A stretch of 64,000 nucleotides of DNA. It comes from Rhodobacteraceae bacterium HLUCCA12. GTDB lineage: Bacteria; Pseudomonadota; Alphaproteobacteria; Rhodobacterales; Rhodobacteraceae. Within the stretch, counting starts at the first letter, position 1. The number at the start of each line of letters is the position of its first letter. The notes below the pieces were generated by a model, which had not been told where the DNA came from, made no database searches, and saw nothing but the letters and a program-made list of their open reading frames with translations. Of this stretch, positions 33,724 through 42,370 are shown piece by piece. A program made the translations under genes and the position numbers. The stretch lies in contig LJSV01000006.1 of assembly GCA_001314715.1 (NCBI GenBank), positions 1 to 64,000 of the forward strand. Reading direction: 5' to 3'.

Positions 33724-34808
33724 ACGAACTGCCCAAAACCCTGACCTTCAAGATGCCGGCCGAAGCCTCGCCGCTGGGATTTCGCCAGAAACCCGCGCGC
33801 CCGCTGCTGGAGGTTGATCGCCTGCGCAAGCATTTCCCGCATGCCGACACGGCCGCGGTTGAACGCGTCAGCCTGTCGCTGGGCGAGGGCGAGTTGATGG
33901 CGCTTCTGGGTCCGTCGGGCTGCGGCAAGACCACGACCCTGCGCATGATCGGCGGTTTCGAACAGCCCGACGAAGGCACGATCACGCTGGCCGGGCGCGA
34001 CATCACCCATTTGCCGCCCGAACAGCGTGGCATCGGTTTCGTGTTCCAGGATTACGCGCTGTTTCCGCATCTCAACGTCCTTGAAAACGTCCGCTTTGGC
34101 CTGCGCGGCATGAAGCGGGCCGATGCCGACGCGCGCGCCCGGTCGATGCTGGACCTGGTCGGGCTGAGCGATCTGGCCAACCGAAAGCCGCACCAGCTTT
34201 CGGGCGGGCAGCAACAGCGCGTGGCACTGGCCCGAAGCCTTGCGGTGGGTCCGCCGCTGATCCTGCTGGATGAGCCCTTTTCCAATCTTGACGCGAAGAT
34301 GCGGGTCGAGACCCGGCAGGAAGTGCGCAAACTGCTGAAATCGACCGGCGCGGCGGGCATCCTTGTCACCCATGACCAGGAAGAGGCGCTGGCCATGGCC
34401 GACCGGATCGCGGTGATGGACAATGGTCGCGTTGTGCAGATCGGCACCCCCGACGAGATCTATCGCAACCCCGCCACCGAGTTCGTCGCCAATTTCATCG
34501 GCCGGTCCAATATCCTGGCCGGAACCGCGAACGGGATGAACGCGCAGACCGCCTTTGGCAATCTGCCGCTGTCGCGCGCGGCGAACGGTGCGGTCAGCCT
34601 GGCGGTGCGGCCCGAACAGATCATGCTGGAACCCGACCCCGCCGGCCCCGCCGTCATCACCGGGCGCGAATTTCGCGGCCATGACCAGATCTACTGGGTG
34701 CAGGACGGCGATCGCTGCTTGATCGTGATTTCCGGACCGGGCGCGGATCTGGGCATCGGCGCCAAGGTCCGGCTGCGGATCTGTGATTGCGTGGTTCCGC
34801 TCAACTGA
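33720..34808 (+). CDS. fbpC: Fe(III) ABC transporter ATP-binding protein
   Basis: The 362-residue ATPase drives the importer. It has Walker A LLGPSGCGKTTTLRM (about residue 62), the Q-loop in FVFQDYALFPHLNV, the signature LSGGQQQRVALARSLA, Walker B LILLDEPFSNLD and the switch His in LVTHDQEEALAM. A C-terminal TOBE-like regulatory domain (about 260-360) follows, with VRPEQIMLEPD. About 35 extra residues precede the usual ABC start (LLEVDRLRKHFPH). It overlaps fbpB by 4 bp and ends the operon. Confidence 0.92.
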   Translation: MNELPKTLTFKMPAEASPLGFRQKPARPLLEVDRLRKHFPHADTAAVERVSLSLGEGELMALLGPSGCGKTTTLRMIGGFEQPDEGTITLAGRDITHLPPEQRGIGFVFQDYALFPHLNVLENVRFGLRGMKRADADARARSMLDLVGLSDLANRKPHQLSGGQQQRVALARSLAVGPPLILLDEPFSNLDAKMRVETRQEVRKLLKSTGAAGILVTHDQEEALAMADRIAVMDNGRVVQIGTPDEIYRNPATEFVANFIGRSNILAGTANGMNAQTAFGNLPLSRAANGAVSLAVRPEQIMLEPDPAGPAVITGREFRGHDQIYWVQDGDRCLIVISGPGADLGIGAKVRLRICDCVVPLN

Positions 34809-34836
34809 TCGCGTTTCGCTTCCGCGACGGCGTGCT

Positions 34837-34856
34837 TTGCGCTAGAATAAGCGCAA
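34837..34856. repeat. 7-bp inverted repeat between fbpC and the transglycosylase gene
   Basis: TTGCGCT-AGAATA-AGCGCAA is a perfect stem of 7 bp with a 6-base loop, 29 bp past the fbpC stop and 27 bp before the next start. No T-run follows, so it could be a weak terminator, mRNA stabiliser or operator. Confidence 0.4.
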
Positions 34857-34882
34857 CAATAAGACCAACGAGCAGGTGACCC

Positions 34883-36124
34883 ATGATCTTGCGTGCCGGA
34901 CTTTTCTGCCTCGTGCTGATTTCGCTGGGCGGGTGCGGCGGCGCCTTTGCCGACCGCTTCACAGGCGGGGTCGAGGCAGCACGACTTTCGACGACCGCGC
35001 CCCGTCCCGCCGCCTTCGACCGCTGGATCGACGGGTTTCGCCCGCGCGCACTGGACCAGGGGATCGAGCCGCGGGTTTTCGACCGCGCCTTTGCCGGTAT
35101 CGGTTATAATGAGGATTCGCTGCGCCTCGATTCCCACCAGCCCGAGTTCACCCGCCCGATCTGGGCCTATCTGGACAGCGCGGTCTCGGACACCCGGATC
35201 GAGAACGGGCAGGAGATGCTGGACGAACACGCGCGCCTGCTGGACCGGATCGAGGCCGAATACGGAGTCGAGCGCGAAGTGGTCGTGGCGATCTGGGGGC
35301 TGGAAAGCTCATACGGGCAGCTGCGCGGCACGACCCCGATCATCGAAACCCTGGCGACGCTGGCCTATGAGGGGCGGCGCACCGCGTTCTTCGAAGAACA
35401 GCTGATCGCCGCGCTGCGGATCCTGCAAGCCGGCGACGTGACCGCTCGCGACATGGAAGGCAGTTGGGCCGGGGCGATGGGGCATACCCAGTTCATTCCC
35501 ACCAGCTATCTGGCCTATGCCGTGGATTTCGACGGCGACGGGCGCCGCGACATCTGGGACGACGACCCGTCCGACGCGCTGGCCTCGGCGGCGGCCTATC
35601 TGGCGCGCTTTGGCTGGACCCGCGGCCAGCCGCCGCTGGCCGAGGTCCGGCTGCCGCGCGATTTCGACACCGCCCGCGCCGGCCAGCGCCGCCCGCTTGC
35701 TGAGTGGCGCGCGCTGGGCGTTCAGGCGCAGGCCGGGCAAGCGCTTCCCGCCGAAGGGGACGCCACGTTGATTTTTCCCGCCGGCGCGCAGGGTCCGGCG
35801 CTGCTGACATTCGACAACTTCCGGGTGATCAAGCGCTATAACAACGCCGATGCCTATGCCATCGCCATCGCCCATCTTGCCGACCGTCTGCGCGGCGGAG
35901 CGGCGTTCGTGGCCGACTGGCCTCGCGACGACCGTCCACTGACCGCTGACGAGCGCGAGGAGCTGCAACGGGTTCTGGCGCGTTCGGGGCATTACGGCGG
36001 CGAGATCGACGGGCGCGTGGGCTCGGGCACGCTGGCGGCGGTGCGCGACTGGCAAGCCGCGAACGGCATGGCGCCCGATGGCTATGTCTCGCTGGCGCTG
36101 CTGGAACGGATGCGCGCGCGGTGA
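34883..36124 (+). CDS. lytic murein transglycosylase, MltB-like lipoprotein
   Basis: The 413-residue envelope protein cleaves peptidoglycan glycan strands. The N-terminus is a lipoprotein signal (LVLISLGGC, lipidated Cys18). The SLT/MltB domain (about 40-330) has the catalytic Glu in VVVAIWGLESSYGQLRG, then AMGHTQFIPTSYLAYAVDFD and FDNFRVIKRYNNADAYAIAI. The C-terminal 60 residues are a peptidoglycan-binding domain (SGHYGGEIDGRVGSGTLAAV). Length fits the family. It follows the iron transporter operon but has no functional tie to it. Confidence 0.92.
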   Translation: MILRAGLFCLVLISLGGCGGAFADRFTGGVEAARLSTTAPRPAAFDRWIDGFRPRALDQGIEPRVFDRAFAGIGYNEDSLRLDSHQPEFTRPIWAYLDSAVSDTRIENGQEMLDEHARLLDRIEAEYGVEREVVVAIWGLESSYGQLRGTTPIIETLATLAYEGRRTAFFEEQLIAALRILQAGDVTARDMEGSWAGAMGHTQFIPTSYLAYAVDFDGDGRRDIWDDDPSDALASAAAYLARFGWTRGQPPLAEVRLPRDFDTARAGQRRPLAEWRALGVQAQAGQALPAEGDATLIFPAGAQGPALLTFDNFRVIKRYNNADAYAIAIAHLADRLRGGAAFVADWPRDDRPLTADEREELQRVLARSGHYGGEIDGRVGSGTLAAVRDWQAANGMAPDGYVSLALLERMRAR

Positions 36125-36131
36125 GGGCGGC

Positions 36132-36211
36132 AGGGGGGCGCCTGCCCCCCTCTTCGGCTGCGCCGAATTCACCCCCCGGGCGTATTTTCGGCAAGATGAA
36201 GGGGGGCGGGC
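36132..36211 (+). repeat. Rhodobacterales-type GC-rich intergenic repeat, copy 3
   Basis: GGGGGGCGCCTGCCCCCC (36133-36150), TTCGGCTGCGCCGAA (36153-36167), then TTCACCCCCCGGG and GTATTTTCGGCAAGATGAAG (36182-36201). It follows the transglycosylase stop directly and runs over the 3' end of the arsR gene on the other strand (stop at 36169). Confidence 0.65.
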
Positions 36212-36561
36212 GTGCCCGCATCCGCAAGTTCGGTTTCCAGGAAGCGTTCGAATGCATCCAGGTTGATCGGGTCGAACTGGCCGAATGCCTGCATCCAGAC
36301 CGAGGCTGCTTTCAGGGCGTCCGGTTCGAGCTTGCACCATTTCACGCGCCCACGCTTTTCCTGGGTGATCAGTCCGGCCGACGCCAGGATCGACAGGTGC
36401 TTGGAAACCCCGGCCAGTGACATCGGCAGGGGTTCGGCAACATCGGTTACTGCCATGTCGTCTTCGAGCAACATCGACAGGATCGCGCGCCGGGTCGGAT
36501 CGGCGAGCGCCATGAAAATGGCATCGAGCCGGGCGGCATGATCATGTGCGGTATCGGACAT
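36169..36561 (-). CDS. ArsR-family transcriptional regulator
   Basis: The 130-residue winged-helix protein has the ArsR core: ARLDAIFMALADPTRRAILS, the recognition helix in MSLAGVSKHLSILASAGLIT, and a wing QEKRGRVKWCKLEPDAL. No classical metal-binding CxC motif is seen in the recognition region, so it is more like the SdpR/heat-shock ATPase regulator branch than a metal sensor. The last residues (HLAENTPGG) are encoded inside the intergenic repeat at 36132-36211. ATG 36561 starts just before MSDTAHDHAARLDA; the frame to 36615 is not supported. Confidence 0.87.
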   Translation of the reverse strand: MSDTAHDHAARLDAIFMALADPTRRAILSMLLEDDMAVTDVAEPLPMSLAGVSKHLSILASAGLITQEKRGRVKWCKLEPDALKAASVWMQAFGQFDPINLDAFERFLETELADAGTPAPLHLAENTPGG

Positions 36562-36709
36562 GCGGGCACAATGCGGGTCGCGGCGCGGATGGTCAACCGT
36601 TCGGTTGAATGTCACGGGCAGACCCGAGGCGCGCCGATCCCGGTGGAGAACCGTGCGAGCGTTTTCTTTTGTGTATGTTTTTCAATGCCTTGGAAATCTT
36701 CATGCGTGC

Positions 36710-36738
36710 TTGACTCCGGCACGTCCCGCGCCTAGTTT
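36710..36738 (+). promoter_or_regulatory. sigma-70-type promoter of the atp F0 operon
   Basis: TTGACT (36710-36715), a 17-bp spacer and TAGTTT (36733-36738) stand 30 bp upstream of the atpI start. Spacing is ideal, with one mismatch at -35 and two at -10. Confidence 0.55.
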
Positions 36739-36767
36739 CCGCGCGTCTGTCCCGAAGGGTTCACAGC

Positions 36768-37115
36768 ATGTCCGAGCCGAATGATCTTGAGCGCCTCAAG
36801 GCGCTCGACCAGCGGATCGAACGGCTGAGGGCGGCCAAGGCGCCGCCCCCCAAGAAGGCAGACAGCCATGACATGGCCCATCACGCCTGGCGCATGGTAA
36901 CGGAGCTTGTCGCCGGTCTGCTGATCGGTCTTGGCATCGGATACGGGTTGGACCGGCTTTTCGGCACCGGGCCCCTGTTTCTGGTGCTGTTCATACTGCT
37001 GGGCTTCGCCGCCGGTGTCCGCGTGATGATGCGCACCGCCGGCGAGTTGCAGCGCGAGAGCGAGGAAGGGGCGGAAAAATCCGCCCGGGATCGAGGGGAA
37101 AAGGATCGTGGCTGA
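36768..37115 (+). CDS. atpI: ATP synthase protein I (AtpI)
   Basis: The 115-residue membrane protein heads the F0 operon. The N-terminus is a charged helix ([20 protein letters not shown]), followed by two membrane segments ([19 protein letters not shown] and [19 protein letters not shown]) and a basic tail (RDRGEKDRG). AtpI proteins help assemble the c-ring and may bind Mg; they are poorly conserved. The stop overlaps the GTG start of atpB (37108) by 8 bp. The promoter at 36710-36738 precedes it. Confidence 0.9.
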   Translation: MSEPNDLERLKALDQRIERLRAAKAPPPKKADSHDMAHHAWRMVTELVAGLLIGLGIGYGLDRLFGTGPLFLVLFILLGFAAGVRVMMRTAGELQRESEEGAEKSARDRGEKDRG

Positions 37116-37854
37116 AGAATCCGGCGGTTTTGCCATTCATCCGATGGATCAGTTCATCGTGCGCCCGCTTCTGGGCGGCGATACGGTCGGCATGTTCACC
37201 ATTACCAATGTCACGCTCTGGATGACGCTGACGGTGATCGCCGTGTCACTGGTGCTGGTCGTCGGAAGCCGTGGCCGCGCCCTGGTGCCCACGCGCAGCC
37301 AGTCGATCGCCGAAGTGCTTTACAGTTTCGTCTACAAGATGGTCGAGGATGTGGCCGGCCATGACGGGGTCAAGTATTTCCCCTATATCATGACGCTGTT
37401 CATGTTCATCCTGTTCTCGAACCTTCTGGGCCTTCTGCCCTGGTCGTTCACCACCACGTCGCATATCGCGGTGACCGCGGTTCTGGCGGCGGCGGTATTC
37501 ATCACCGTGACCGTGCTGGGCTTTGTCCTGCATGGTGCGAGCTTTCTCAAGCTGTTCTGGATTACCTCGGCGCCACTGGCGCTGCGACCGATCCTGGCGC
37601 TGATCGAGGTCATCTCGTATTTCGTGCGCCCGCTGAGCCACTCCATTCGTCTTGCCGGCAACATGATGGCCGGGCATGCGGTGGTGAAGGTGTTCGCGGG
37701 CTTTGCCGGTGCGCTGGGCCTGTTCGGTGTCCTGCCGATCCTGGCCGTGACCGCCGTCTACGGGCTGGAGCTGCTGGTATCGGTCATCCAGGCCTATGTC
37801 TTCACCATCCTGACCTGTGTCTATCTGCGCGACGCATTGCATCCGCATCACTGA
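37108..37854 (+). CDS. atpB: F0F1 ATP synthase subunit a
   Basis: The 248-residue membrane protein forms the proton half-channels of F0. It has five to six helices. The essential Arg lies in [19 protein letters not shown] (about residues 173-191), with the conserved [13 protein letters not shown] and the closing helix [20 protein letters not shown]. It uses a GTG start at 37108, preceded by GGGGAAAAGGA, and overlaps the atpI stop. Length is normal for alphaproteobacteria. Confidence 0.95.
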   Translation: MAEESGGFAIHPMDQFIVRPLLGGDTVGMFTITNVTLWMTLTVIAVSLVLVVGSRGRALVPTRSQSIAEVLYSFVYKMVEDVAGHDGVKYFPYIMTLFMFILFSNLLGLLPWSFTTTSHIAVTAVLAAAVFITVTVLGFVLHGASFLKLFWITSAPLALRPILALIEVISYFVRPLSHSIRLAGNMMAGHAVVKVFAGFAGALGLFGVLPILAVTAVYGLELLVSVIQAYVFTILTCVYLRDALHPHH

Positions 37855-37905
37855 CACCGGAACCGGACCCCCTTTTTGCCAATTCCAACGTAAGGAGAGA
37901 TCACT

Positions 37906-38142
37906 ATGGAAGGCGATATCGTTCAAATGGGTGCGTACATCGGCGCTGGCCTGGCCTGCATGGGCATGGGCGGAGCAGCGGTCGGTGTGGGCAACGTGGC
38001 CGGCAACTTCCTGGCCGGTGCCCTGCGCAACCCGTCGGCCGCACCGGGCCAGACCGCGACGCTGTTCATTGGCATCGCCTTTGCCGAAGCGCTGGGGATC
38101 TTCTCGTTCCTCGTCGCCCTTCTGCTGATGTTCGCCGTCTGA
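37906..38142 (+). CDS. atpE: F0F1 ATP synthase subunit c
   Basis: The 78-residue hairpin of two helices forms the rotor ring. The first helix is glycine-rich ([20 protein letters not shown]), the polar loop is RNPSAAPGQ, and the ion-binding Glu is in [20 protein letters not shown]. The acidic residue in helix 2 with no sodium-type ligands suggests proton use. AAGGAG lies upstream of the ATG. It is between atpB and the b' gene, 51 bp after atpB, the region where translation is often enhanced for c. Confidence 0.95.
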   Translation: MEGDIVQMGAYIGAGLACMGMGGAAVGVGNVAGNFLAGALRNPSAAPGQTATLFIGIAFAEALGIFSFLVALLLMFAV

Positions 38143-38222
38143 TCCTTCAAACCCCGTGATCCTTACGGCCGGATGCGCGCGTTCGCGTGTATCCGGCGGA
38201 TACGGTGACCAAGGAGGACGAC

Positions 38223-38744
38223 ATGGCCGCAGAAGCCAACAGCGCGGCGGGCATGCCGCAACTCGAATTCGCGACCTTCCCGAACCAGGTTCTCTGGCTC
38301 GTGCTGGCTTTGGTCGTGCTCTATCTGATCCTGTCGCGCATCGCGCTGCCGCGGATCGGCTCGGTCCTGGCCGAGCGCACGGGCACGATCGCCAATGACA
38401 TCGCCGCCGCTGAAACTTTCAAGTTGCAGGCCGCCGAGGCCGAGGCCGCCTATCACAAGGCGCTGGACGACGCGCGCGCCGCCGCTGCCAAGGTGGTCGA
38501 GGAAGCGCGCGCCGAGATACAGAAGGATCTCGACGTGGCCATCGCCAAGGCCGATTCGGAAATCGCCGCGCGTTCGGCCGAGTCCGAGCGCCGAATTGCC
38601 GAGATCCGCGAAAGCGCGAACGAGGCGGTGACGGCCGTCGCCAAAGAGGCGACCAAGGACATCCTGGCCGCGTTCGGGGTCAAGGCGGATGCCCGGTCGG
38701 TGACGGCTACGGTGAACGCGCGTCTCAAGGAGAGTGCCGCATGA
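38223..38744 (+). CDS. F0F1 ATP synthase subunit b'
   Basis: This 173-residue protein is one of two b-type stator subunits, as found in phototrophs and alphaproteobacteria (called b' or atpX in Rhodobacter). A membrane helix (FPNQVLWLVLALVVLYLILS) at about 28-47 is followed by a long charged coiled coil (ERTGTIANDIAAAETFKLQA and onward) to the end. The ATG at 38223 with AAGGAGG 6 bases upstream is chosen over ATG 38187. The stop overlaps the b start (ATGA at 38741). Confidence 0.92.
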   Translation: MAAEANSAAGMPQLEFATFPNQVLWLVLALVVLYLILSRIALPRIGSVLAERTGTIANDIAAAETFKLQAAEAEAAYHKALDDARAAAAKVVEEARAEIQKDLDVAIAKADSEIAARSAESERRIAEIRESANEAVTAVAKEATKDILAAFGVKADARSVTATVNARLKESAA

Positions 38745-39304
38745 AACTGCGTCTTGCGACAATATCCACCCTGATCGCAGGGCCCGCGCTGGCGGCGCCC
38801 GAGGGCACGCCCTTCTTCTCGCTCTACAACACCGACCTGGTTGTGGCGATCGCCTTTGTGATCTTCATCGGCATCCTGGTGTATTTCAAGGTGCCGAGCC
38901 TGGTCAGCGGGTTGCTGGACAAACGCGCCGACACCATCCGGGCCGAGCTGGACGAAGCGCGCCAGTTGCGCGAGGAGGCGCAGGAGTTGCGCGCCTCGTT
39001 CGAGCGCAAGAAAGCCGACGTGAAGGAACAGGCCGAGCGCATCGTCGCCAGGGCCAAGGCCGATGCCGAACTGGCGGCCAAGCAGGCGCGCGAGGATCTG
39101 GAAAGCTCGATCGCGCGGCGCCTGAAGGCGGCCGAGGATCAGATCGCCTCGGCCGAGGCGGCAGCGCTGCGCGATGTCCGCAACAAGGCGGTCGCCGTCG
39201 CGGTTGCCGCCGCGGGTGACCTGATCGCCAAGAACATGGACAAGGCCGAGGCCGGCAAGCTGGTCGAGGAGTCGATCAAGACGGTCGAGGCCCGGCTGCA
39301 CTGA
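38741..39304 (+). CDS. atpF: F0F1 ATP synthase subunit b
   Basis: The 187-residue stator subunit has a short N-terminal leader-like stretch (MKLRLATISTLIAGPALAAP) and then a membrane helix (LVVAIAFVIFIGILVYFKVP, about residues 31-50). A coiled coil with heptads follows (LDEARQLREEAQELRASFER). It forms a dimer with b' that holds F1 still. The start overlaps the b' stop by 4 bp. A hairpin terminator follows at 39331, so F1 genes are elsewhere. Confidence 0.93.
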   Translation: MKLRLATISTLIAGPALAAPEGTPFFSLYNTDLVVAIAFVIFIGILVYFKVPSLVSGLLDKRADTIRAELDEARQLREEAQELRASFERKKADVKEQAERIVARAKADAELAAKQAREDLESSIARRLKAAEDQIASAEAAALRDVRNKAVAVAVAAAGDLIAKNMDKAEAGKLVEESIKTVEARLH

Positions 39305-39330
39305 GCGGCAAACCCTGGTTCAGGAAACCG

Positions 39331-39356
39331 CCCCGGCCCGTTTGGGCCGGGGTTTT
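39331..39356 (+). terminator. terminator of the atp F0 operon
   Basis: CCCCGGCCC-GTTT-GGGCCGGGG followed by TTTTC, a 9-bp GC stem with a 4-base loop, 27 bp past atpF. Confidence 0.9.
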
Positions 39357-39472
39357 CGTTTGTCCGGGGCCGGTTTGGCACCGGCGGATTTTCCTTGCGA
39401 TAGGGTAAATTTGCTTTCTAAACTCGGGTCTGGCGGTAAACACGCCGTCGCAACCGATCAGGAGAACTGTCG

Positions 39473-39814
39473 ATGGGACGCCGAGACGAACTGATTGCCC
39501 GCTATGCCGATGATCTGCGCAACAAATGCGGGATGGAGCCGGACATGGAGCTTCTGACCAAGGTCACGATCGGTTGCGGACCGACGATCTATGACGCTGA
39601 CGCCGCAACAGTTGCCGCCACGCAGCCGGGCGAGATGGAAACCGTCAAGACCAACTATCTCATCAAGAAGCTGGGCCTGGCAGATGGCCCCCATCTGGAT
39701 CAGGCGCTGGATGCGGCAATCGACACCTATGGCCGGTCCGAGCGCAACAAGTATCGCGCCGTTCTCTATTACATGCTGTGCAAGCATTTCGGCAAGGAAG
39801 GCGTCTACGCCTGA
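39473..39814 (+). CDS. DUF2853 family protein
   Basis: The 113-residue soluble protein (MGRRDELIARYADDLRNKCG...) matches DUF2853, a small alphaproteobacterial family of unknown function. Conserved stretches are LTKVTIGCGPTIYDADAATV, ETVKTNYLIKKLGLADGP and NKYRAVLYYMLCKHFGKEGV. It is helical and lacks recognisable catalytic motifs. AGGAG lies 8 bases before the ATG. It is a lone gene behind the atp terminator, so probably not part of that operon. Confidence 0.88.
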   Translation: MGRRDELIARYADDLRNKCGMEPDMELLTKVTIGCGPTIYDADAATVAATQPGEMETVKTNYLIKKLGLADGPHLDQALDAAIDTYGRSERNKYRAVLYYMLCKHFGKEGVYA

Positions 39815-40015
39815 CACCACGCGGATTGCTCAAATGCCGGGTATTCCGGCTTTGCCGCAGCACCGCGAATCTGGCATTCTCAGTTCATGGGCCAGGACGG
39901 CCCGGAACGATAGCCGGAATCCCGTGTGGTGTGCGAAGGGCACGTGGGGGATGATGGGGGTTCCGGGTGGCCGGGGCCCCCATTTCCTTGCCCGCGATCG
40001 GGCCAACAATCGCTG

Positions 40016-41152
40016 TCAGGCGGCGCCGCGCGGCATCGGCGTGGTGCCGGCCTTGTAGGCCGACCAGTCGGATATGTCCGGATAGAACTGTTTGCGCCAG
40101 GCCCGCACGCGCGGGTTCATCACGCGCCGCCAGAACGGTGGCACCACGGCCAGGGCCACCATTGCCGGATAGCCCAGTGGCAGTTGTGGCGCCTCTTCGT
40201 CGGAATAGGTTTGCAACAGGGGGAACCGGCGGTCGGGCTTGTAGTGGTGATCGGAATGCCGTTGCAGGTTGATCAGCAGCCAGTTCGAGGCCCGATGTGC
40301 CGCGTTCCAGCTATGGCGCGGCAGAACGTGCTCATAGCGGCCCTCGCCCAGATGGCGACGGGTTAGCCCGTAATGCTCGATGTAGTTCGTGATCTCAAGG
40401 TGCAGAATGGCAATGAACGCCTGCCAGACGAACAGTGCAAGGCCAACCCAGCCCCCGATCCCGAAAGCCAGCGCCAGGAACCCCGCCTGCAACCCCGCAT
40501 AGAGCCAGAACGGATTTGACCGATGCCACGGCCCCAGCCCCTTGCGGCGCAACATCGCCACCTCGGCACGCCAGGCCGACCCCGGACAACTGGTCAGAAC
40601 TCGCAGGAAAAAGCGCCAGAACCCCTCGTTATAGCGGGCGGTCACGGGATCGCGCGGCGTGCCGACATAGCGATGATGAACCTGAAGATGTTCCGAGCGG
40701 AAATGACTGTAAAGAACCGAGGCCAGCATCAGATCGCCCAGCCAGCGTTCGACCCGGTTCTTCTGGTGCAGCAGCTCATGGGCATAGACGATCCCGACCG
40801 CGCCCGTGGCAACGCCGATCCCGTAAAACAGCAAGATCAGTTCGTGCACTGCCAGATGATCGGTGCGCATCACCCACCACAATGTTCCGAATATCAGTAC
40901 CAGTTGCACCGGTAGCCAGATCAGCGTGATCAGCCGGTACCAGAACAGTTCGGTCACCGGGGTTTCAGTGTCGGGGTTTTCCAGATTGAGCCCGGTGATG
41001 TAATCCAGAACCGTGATCATCCCGATCCCGTAAAGCGGGATCAGCGCCAACCACCACCCGCCCCAGGCGGCCGCGGCAAAGACCAGAGGCACAAAGACCA
41101 GCGATAGCCAGAAGGGCAGGGCCGCGGCAAAATGGGCAGAGTCGGTCTTCAT
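40016..41152 (-). CDS. alkB: alkane 1-monooxygenase AlkB
   Basis: The 378-residue integral membrane di-iron enzyme hydroxylates terminal carbons of medium-chain alkanes. About six membrane helices are visible. All histidine boxes are present: YAHELLHQKN, SEHLQVHHRYVG and LINLQRHSDHHYKP, plus the AlkB signature NYIEHYGLTRRHLG. Electrons would come from rubredoxin and its reductase, which are not in the window. ATG 41152 with GGGGG upstream is chosen; the frame to 41230 is not conserved. It follows mutY by 28 bp on the same strand, so the two may be co-transcribed by chance. Confidence 0.92.
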   Translation of the reverse strand: MKTDSAHFAAALPFWLSLVFVPLVFAAAAWGGWWLALIPLYGIGMITVLDYITGLNLENPDTETPVTELFWYRLITLIWLPVQLVLIFGTLWWVMRTDHLAVHELILLFYGIGVATGAVGIVYAHELLHQKNRVERWLGDLMLASVLYSHFRSEHLQVHHRYVGTPRDPVTARYNEGFWRFFLRVLTSCPGSAWRAEVAMLRRKGLGPWHRSNPFWLYAGLQAGFLALAFGIGGWVGLALFVWQAFIAILHLEITNYIEHYGLTRRHLGEGRYEHVLPRHSWNAAHRASNWLLINLQRHSDHHYKPDRRFPLLQTYSDEEAPQLPLGYPAMVALAVVPPFWRRVMNPRVRAWRKQFYPDISDWSAYKAGTTPMPRGAA

Positions 41153-41180
41153 GGAACCCCCTATGGCGATCATGCGCAGA

Positions 41181-42275
41181 TTAGCGCAGCGGTGACGGCG
41201 CTCCAATATCCCCGATTGCCGCATGCGCATGGTCCCAGCACTTGCGCATCAGGGTCGGCAGCGCGTTCGGGTCGAAATCGGTGCGAAAGCTGCCGCGATC
41301 CGGCGCGGCACGCGACCCCACATGCGCCACAGCCACCCGCAACGACAGGTGGAAATGGGTGAATGTGTGGCGGACCGTACCGGGAAGGATGCGCCAGTCC
41401 GCCACCACCGGCGGGGCGGGTTCGGGTGCATCGGCCCAGTGGGTGCACGGCCATCCGGTCATGCCGCCCAGCAAGCCCTTCGGCGGGCGGGTTTCCAAAA
41501 GCAGCGCCCCGTCCGCGCGAAGGGCGATATAGGCGATGCCCTGCCGCTGCGGTTTGGCGGCCTTGGGTGCGCGGGCGGGCAATTCGGCGGCCATGCCCAG
41601 CGCCTGTGCCCGGCAAAAGCCCCGCACCGGGCAATCCGCGCAGGCGGGCTTGCGCGGCGTGCACAGGGTCGCCCCCAGATCCATCATGGCCTGCGCAAAA
41701 TCGCCGGGGCGATGCCGCGGGGTCAGGCGCGCGGCCAGCTGCGCCAAGTATGGCTTGGCCTTTGGCAATGGCGTGCGTTCGGCGAACAACCGCGCCACGA
41801 CCCGTTCGACATTGCCGTCCACCACGGTTTCCGGCGCGTCAAAGGCAATCGCCGCGATTGCGGCCGATGTATAGGCACCGATTCCGGGCAGCGCCTGCAA
41901 GGATGCGCGGTCGCGCGGAAACTCGCCGCCACGGGCCGAGACCGCGCGCGCGCAGGCGATCAGGTTGCGTGCCCGCGCGTAGTATCCCAGCCCGGCCCAT
42001 TCCGCCATGACGGCCGCATCCGGCGCACCGGCAAGAGCGTGGACATCGGGCCAGCGCTCCATGAAGCGGTGGAAATATCCCCGCACGGCCGCAACCGTGG
42101 TTTGCTGTAGCATCACCTCGGACAGCCAGACGGCATAGGGGTCGGGCTTGATGCCCGCCGCCCGTTCGGCCGGGCCGATGCGCCACGGCAAAACGCGGGC
42201 ATTGCGGTCATACCAGCGCAGCAGCGCCGCCGCGCAGGCGCTGCCATCCATTTCACCGCTTTGCGTGTCACACAT
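41181..42275 (-). CDS. mutY: adenine DNA glycosylase MutY
   Basis: The roughly 364-residue repair enzyme removes adenine opposite 8-oxoguanine. It has the helix-hairpin-helix with GVGxD-like loop (LQALPGIGAYTSAAIAAIAF), the catalytic Asp in ETVVDGNVERVVARL, and the [4Fe-4S] ligands in CTPRKPACADCPVRGFC. The C-terminal NUDIX-like domain recognises 8-oxoG (TRPPKGLLGGMTGWP). WLSEVMLQQTTVAAV is typical. ATG 42275 is my choice; 42359, 42308 and 42251 are also in frame and no ribosome site decides. It is divergent from the DciA-like gene. Confidence 0.92.
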   Translation of the reverse strand: MCDTQSGEMDGSACAAALLRWYDRNARVLPWRIGPAERAAGIKPDPYAVWLSEVMLQQTTVAAVRGYFHRFMERWPDVHALAGAPDAAVMAEWAGLGYYARARNLIACARAVSARGGEFPRDRASLQALPGIGAYTSAAIAAIAFDAPETVVDGNVERVVARLFAERTPLPKAKPYLAQLAARLTPRHRPGDFAQAMMDLGATLCTPRKPACADCPVRGFCRAQALGMAAELPARAPKAAKPQRQGIAYIALRADGALLLETRPPKGLLGGMTGWPCTHWADAPEPAPPVVADWRILPGTVRHTFTHFHLSLRVAVAHVGSRAAPDRGSFRTDFDPNALPTLMRKCWDHAHAAIGDIGAPSPLR

Positions 42276-42370
42276 TAACGCGAGTCCGCCCCCTCGGGCA
42301 CTGGCCATGGCCGCCGATCTGCGTAAGATAGCGCCCAACCGCCCCATGGCACAAATCACAGCGCGACACC

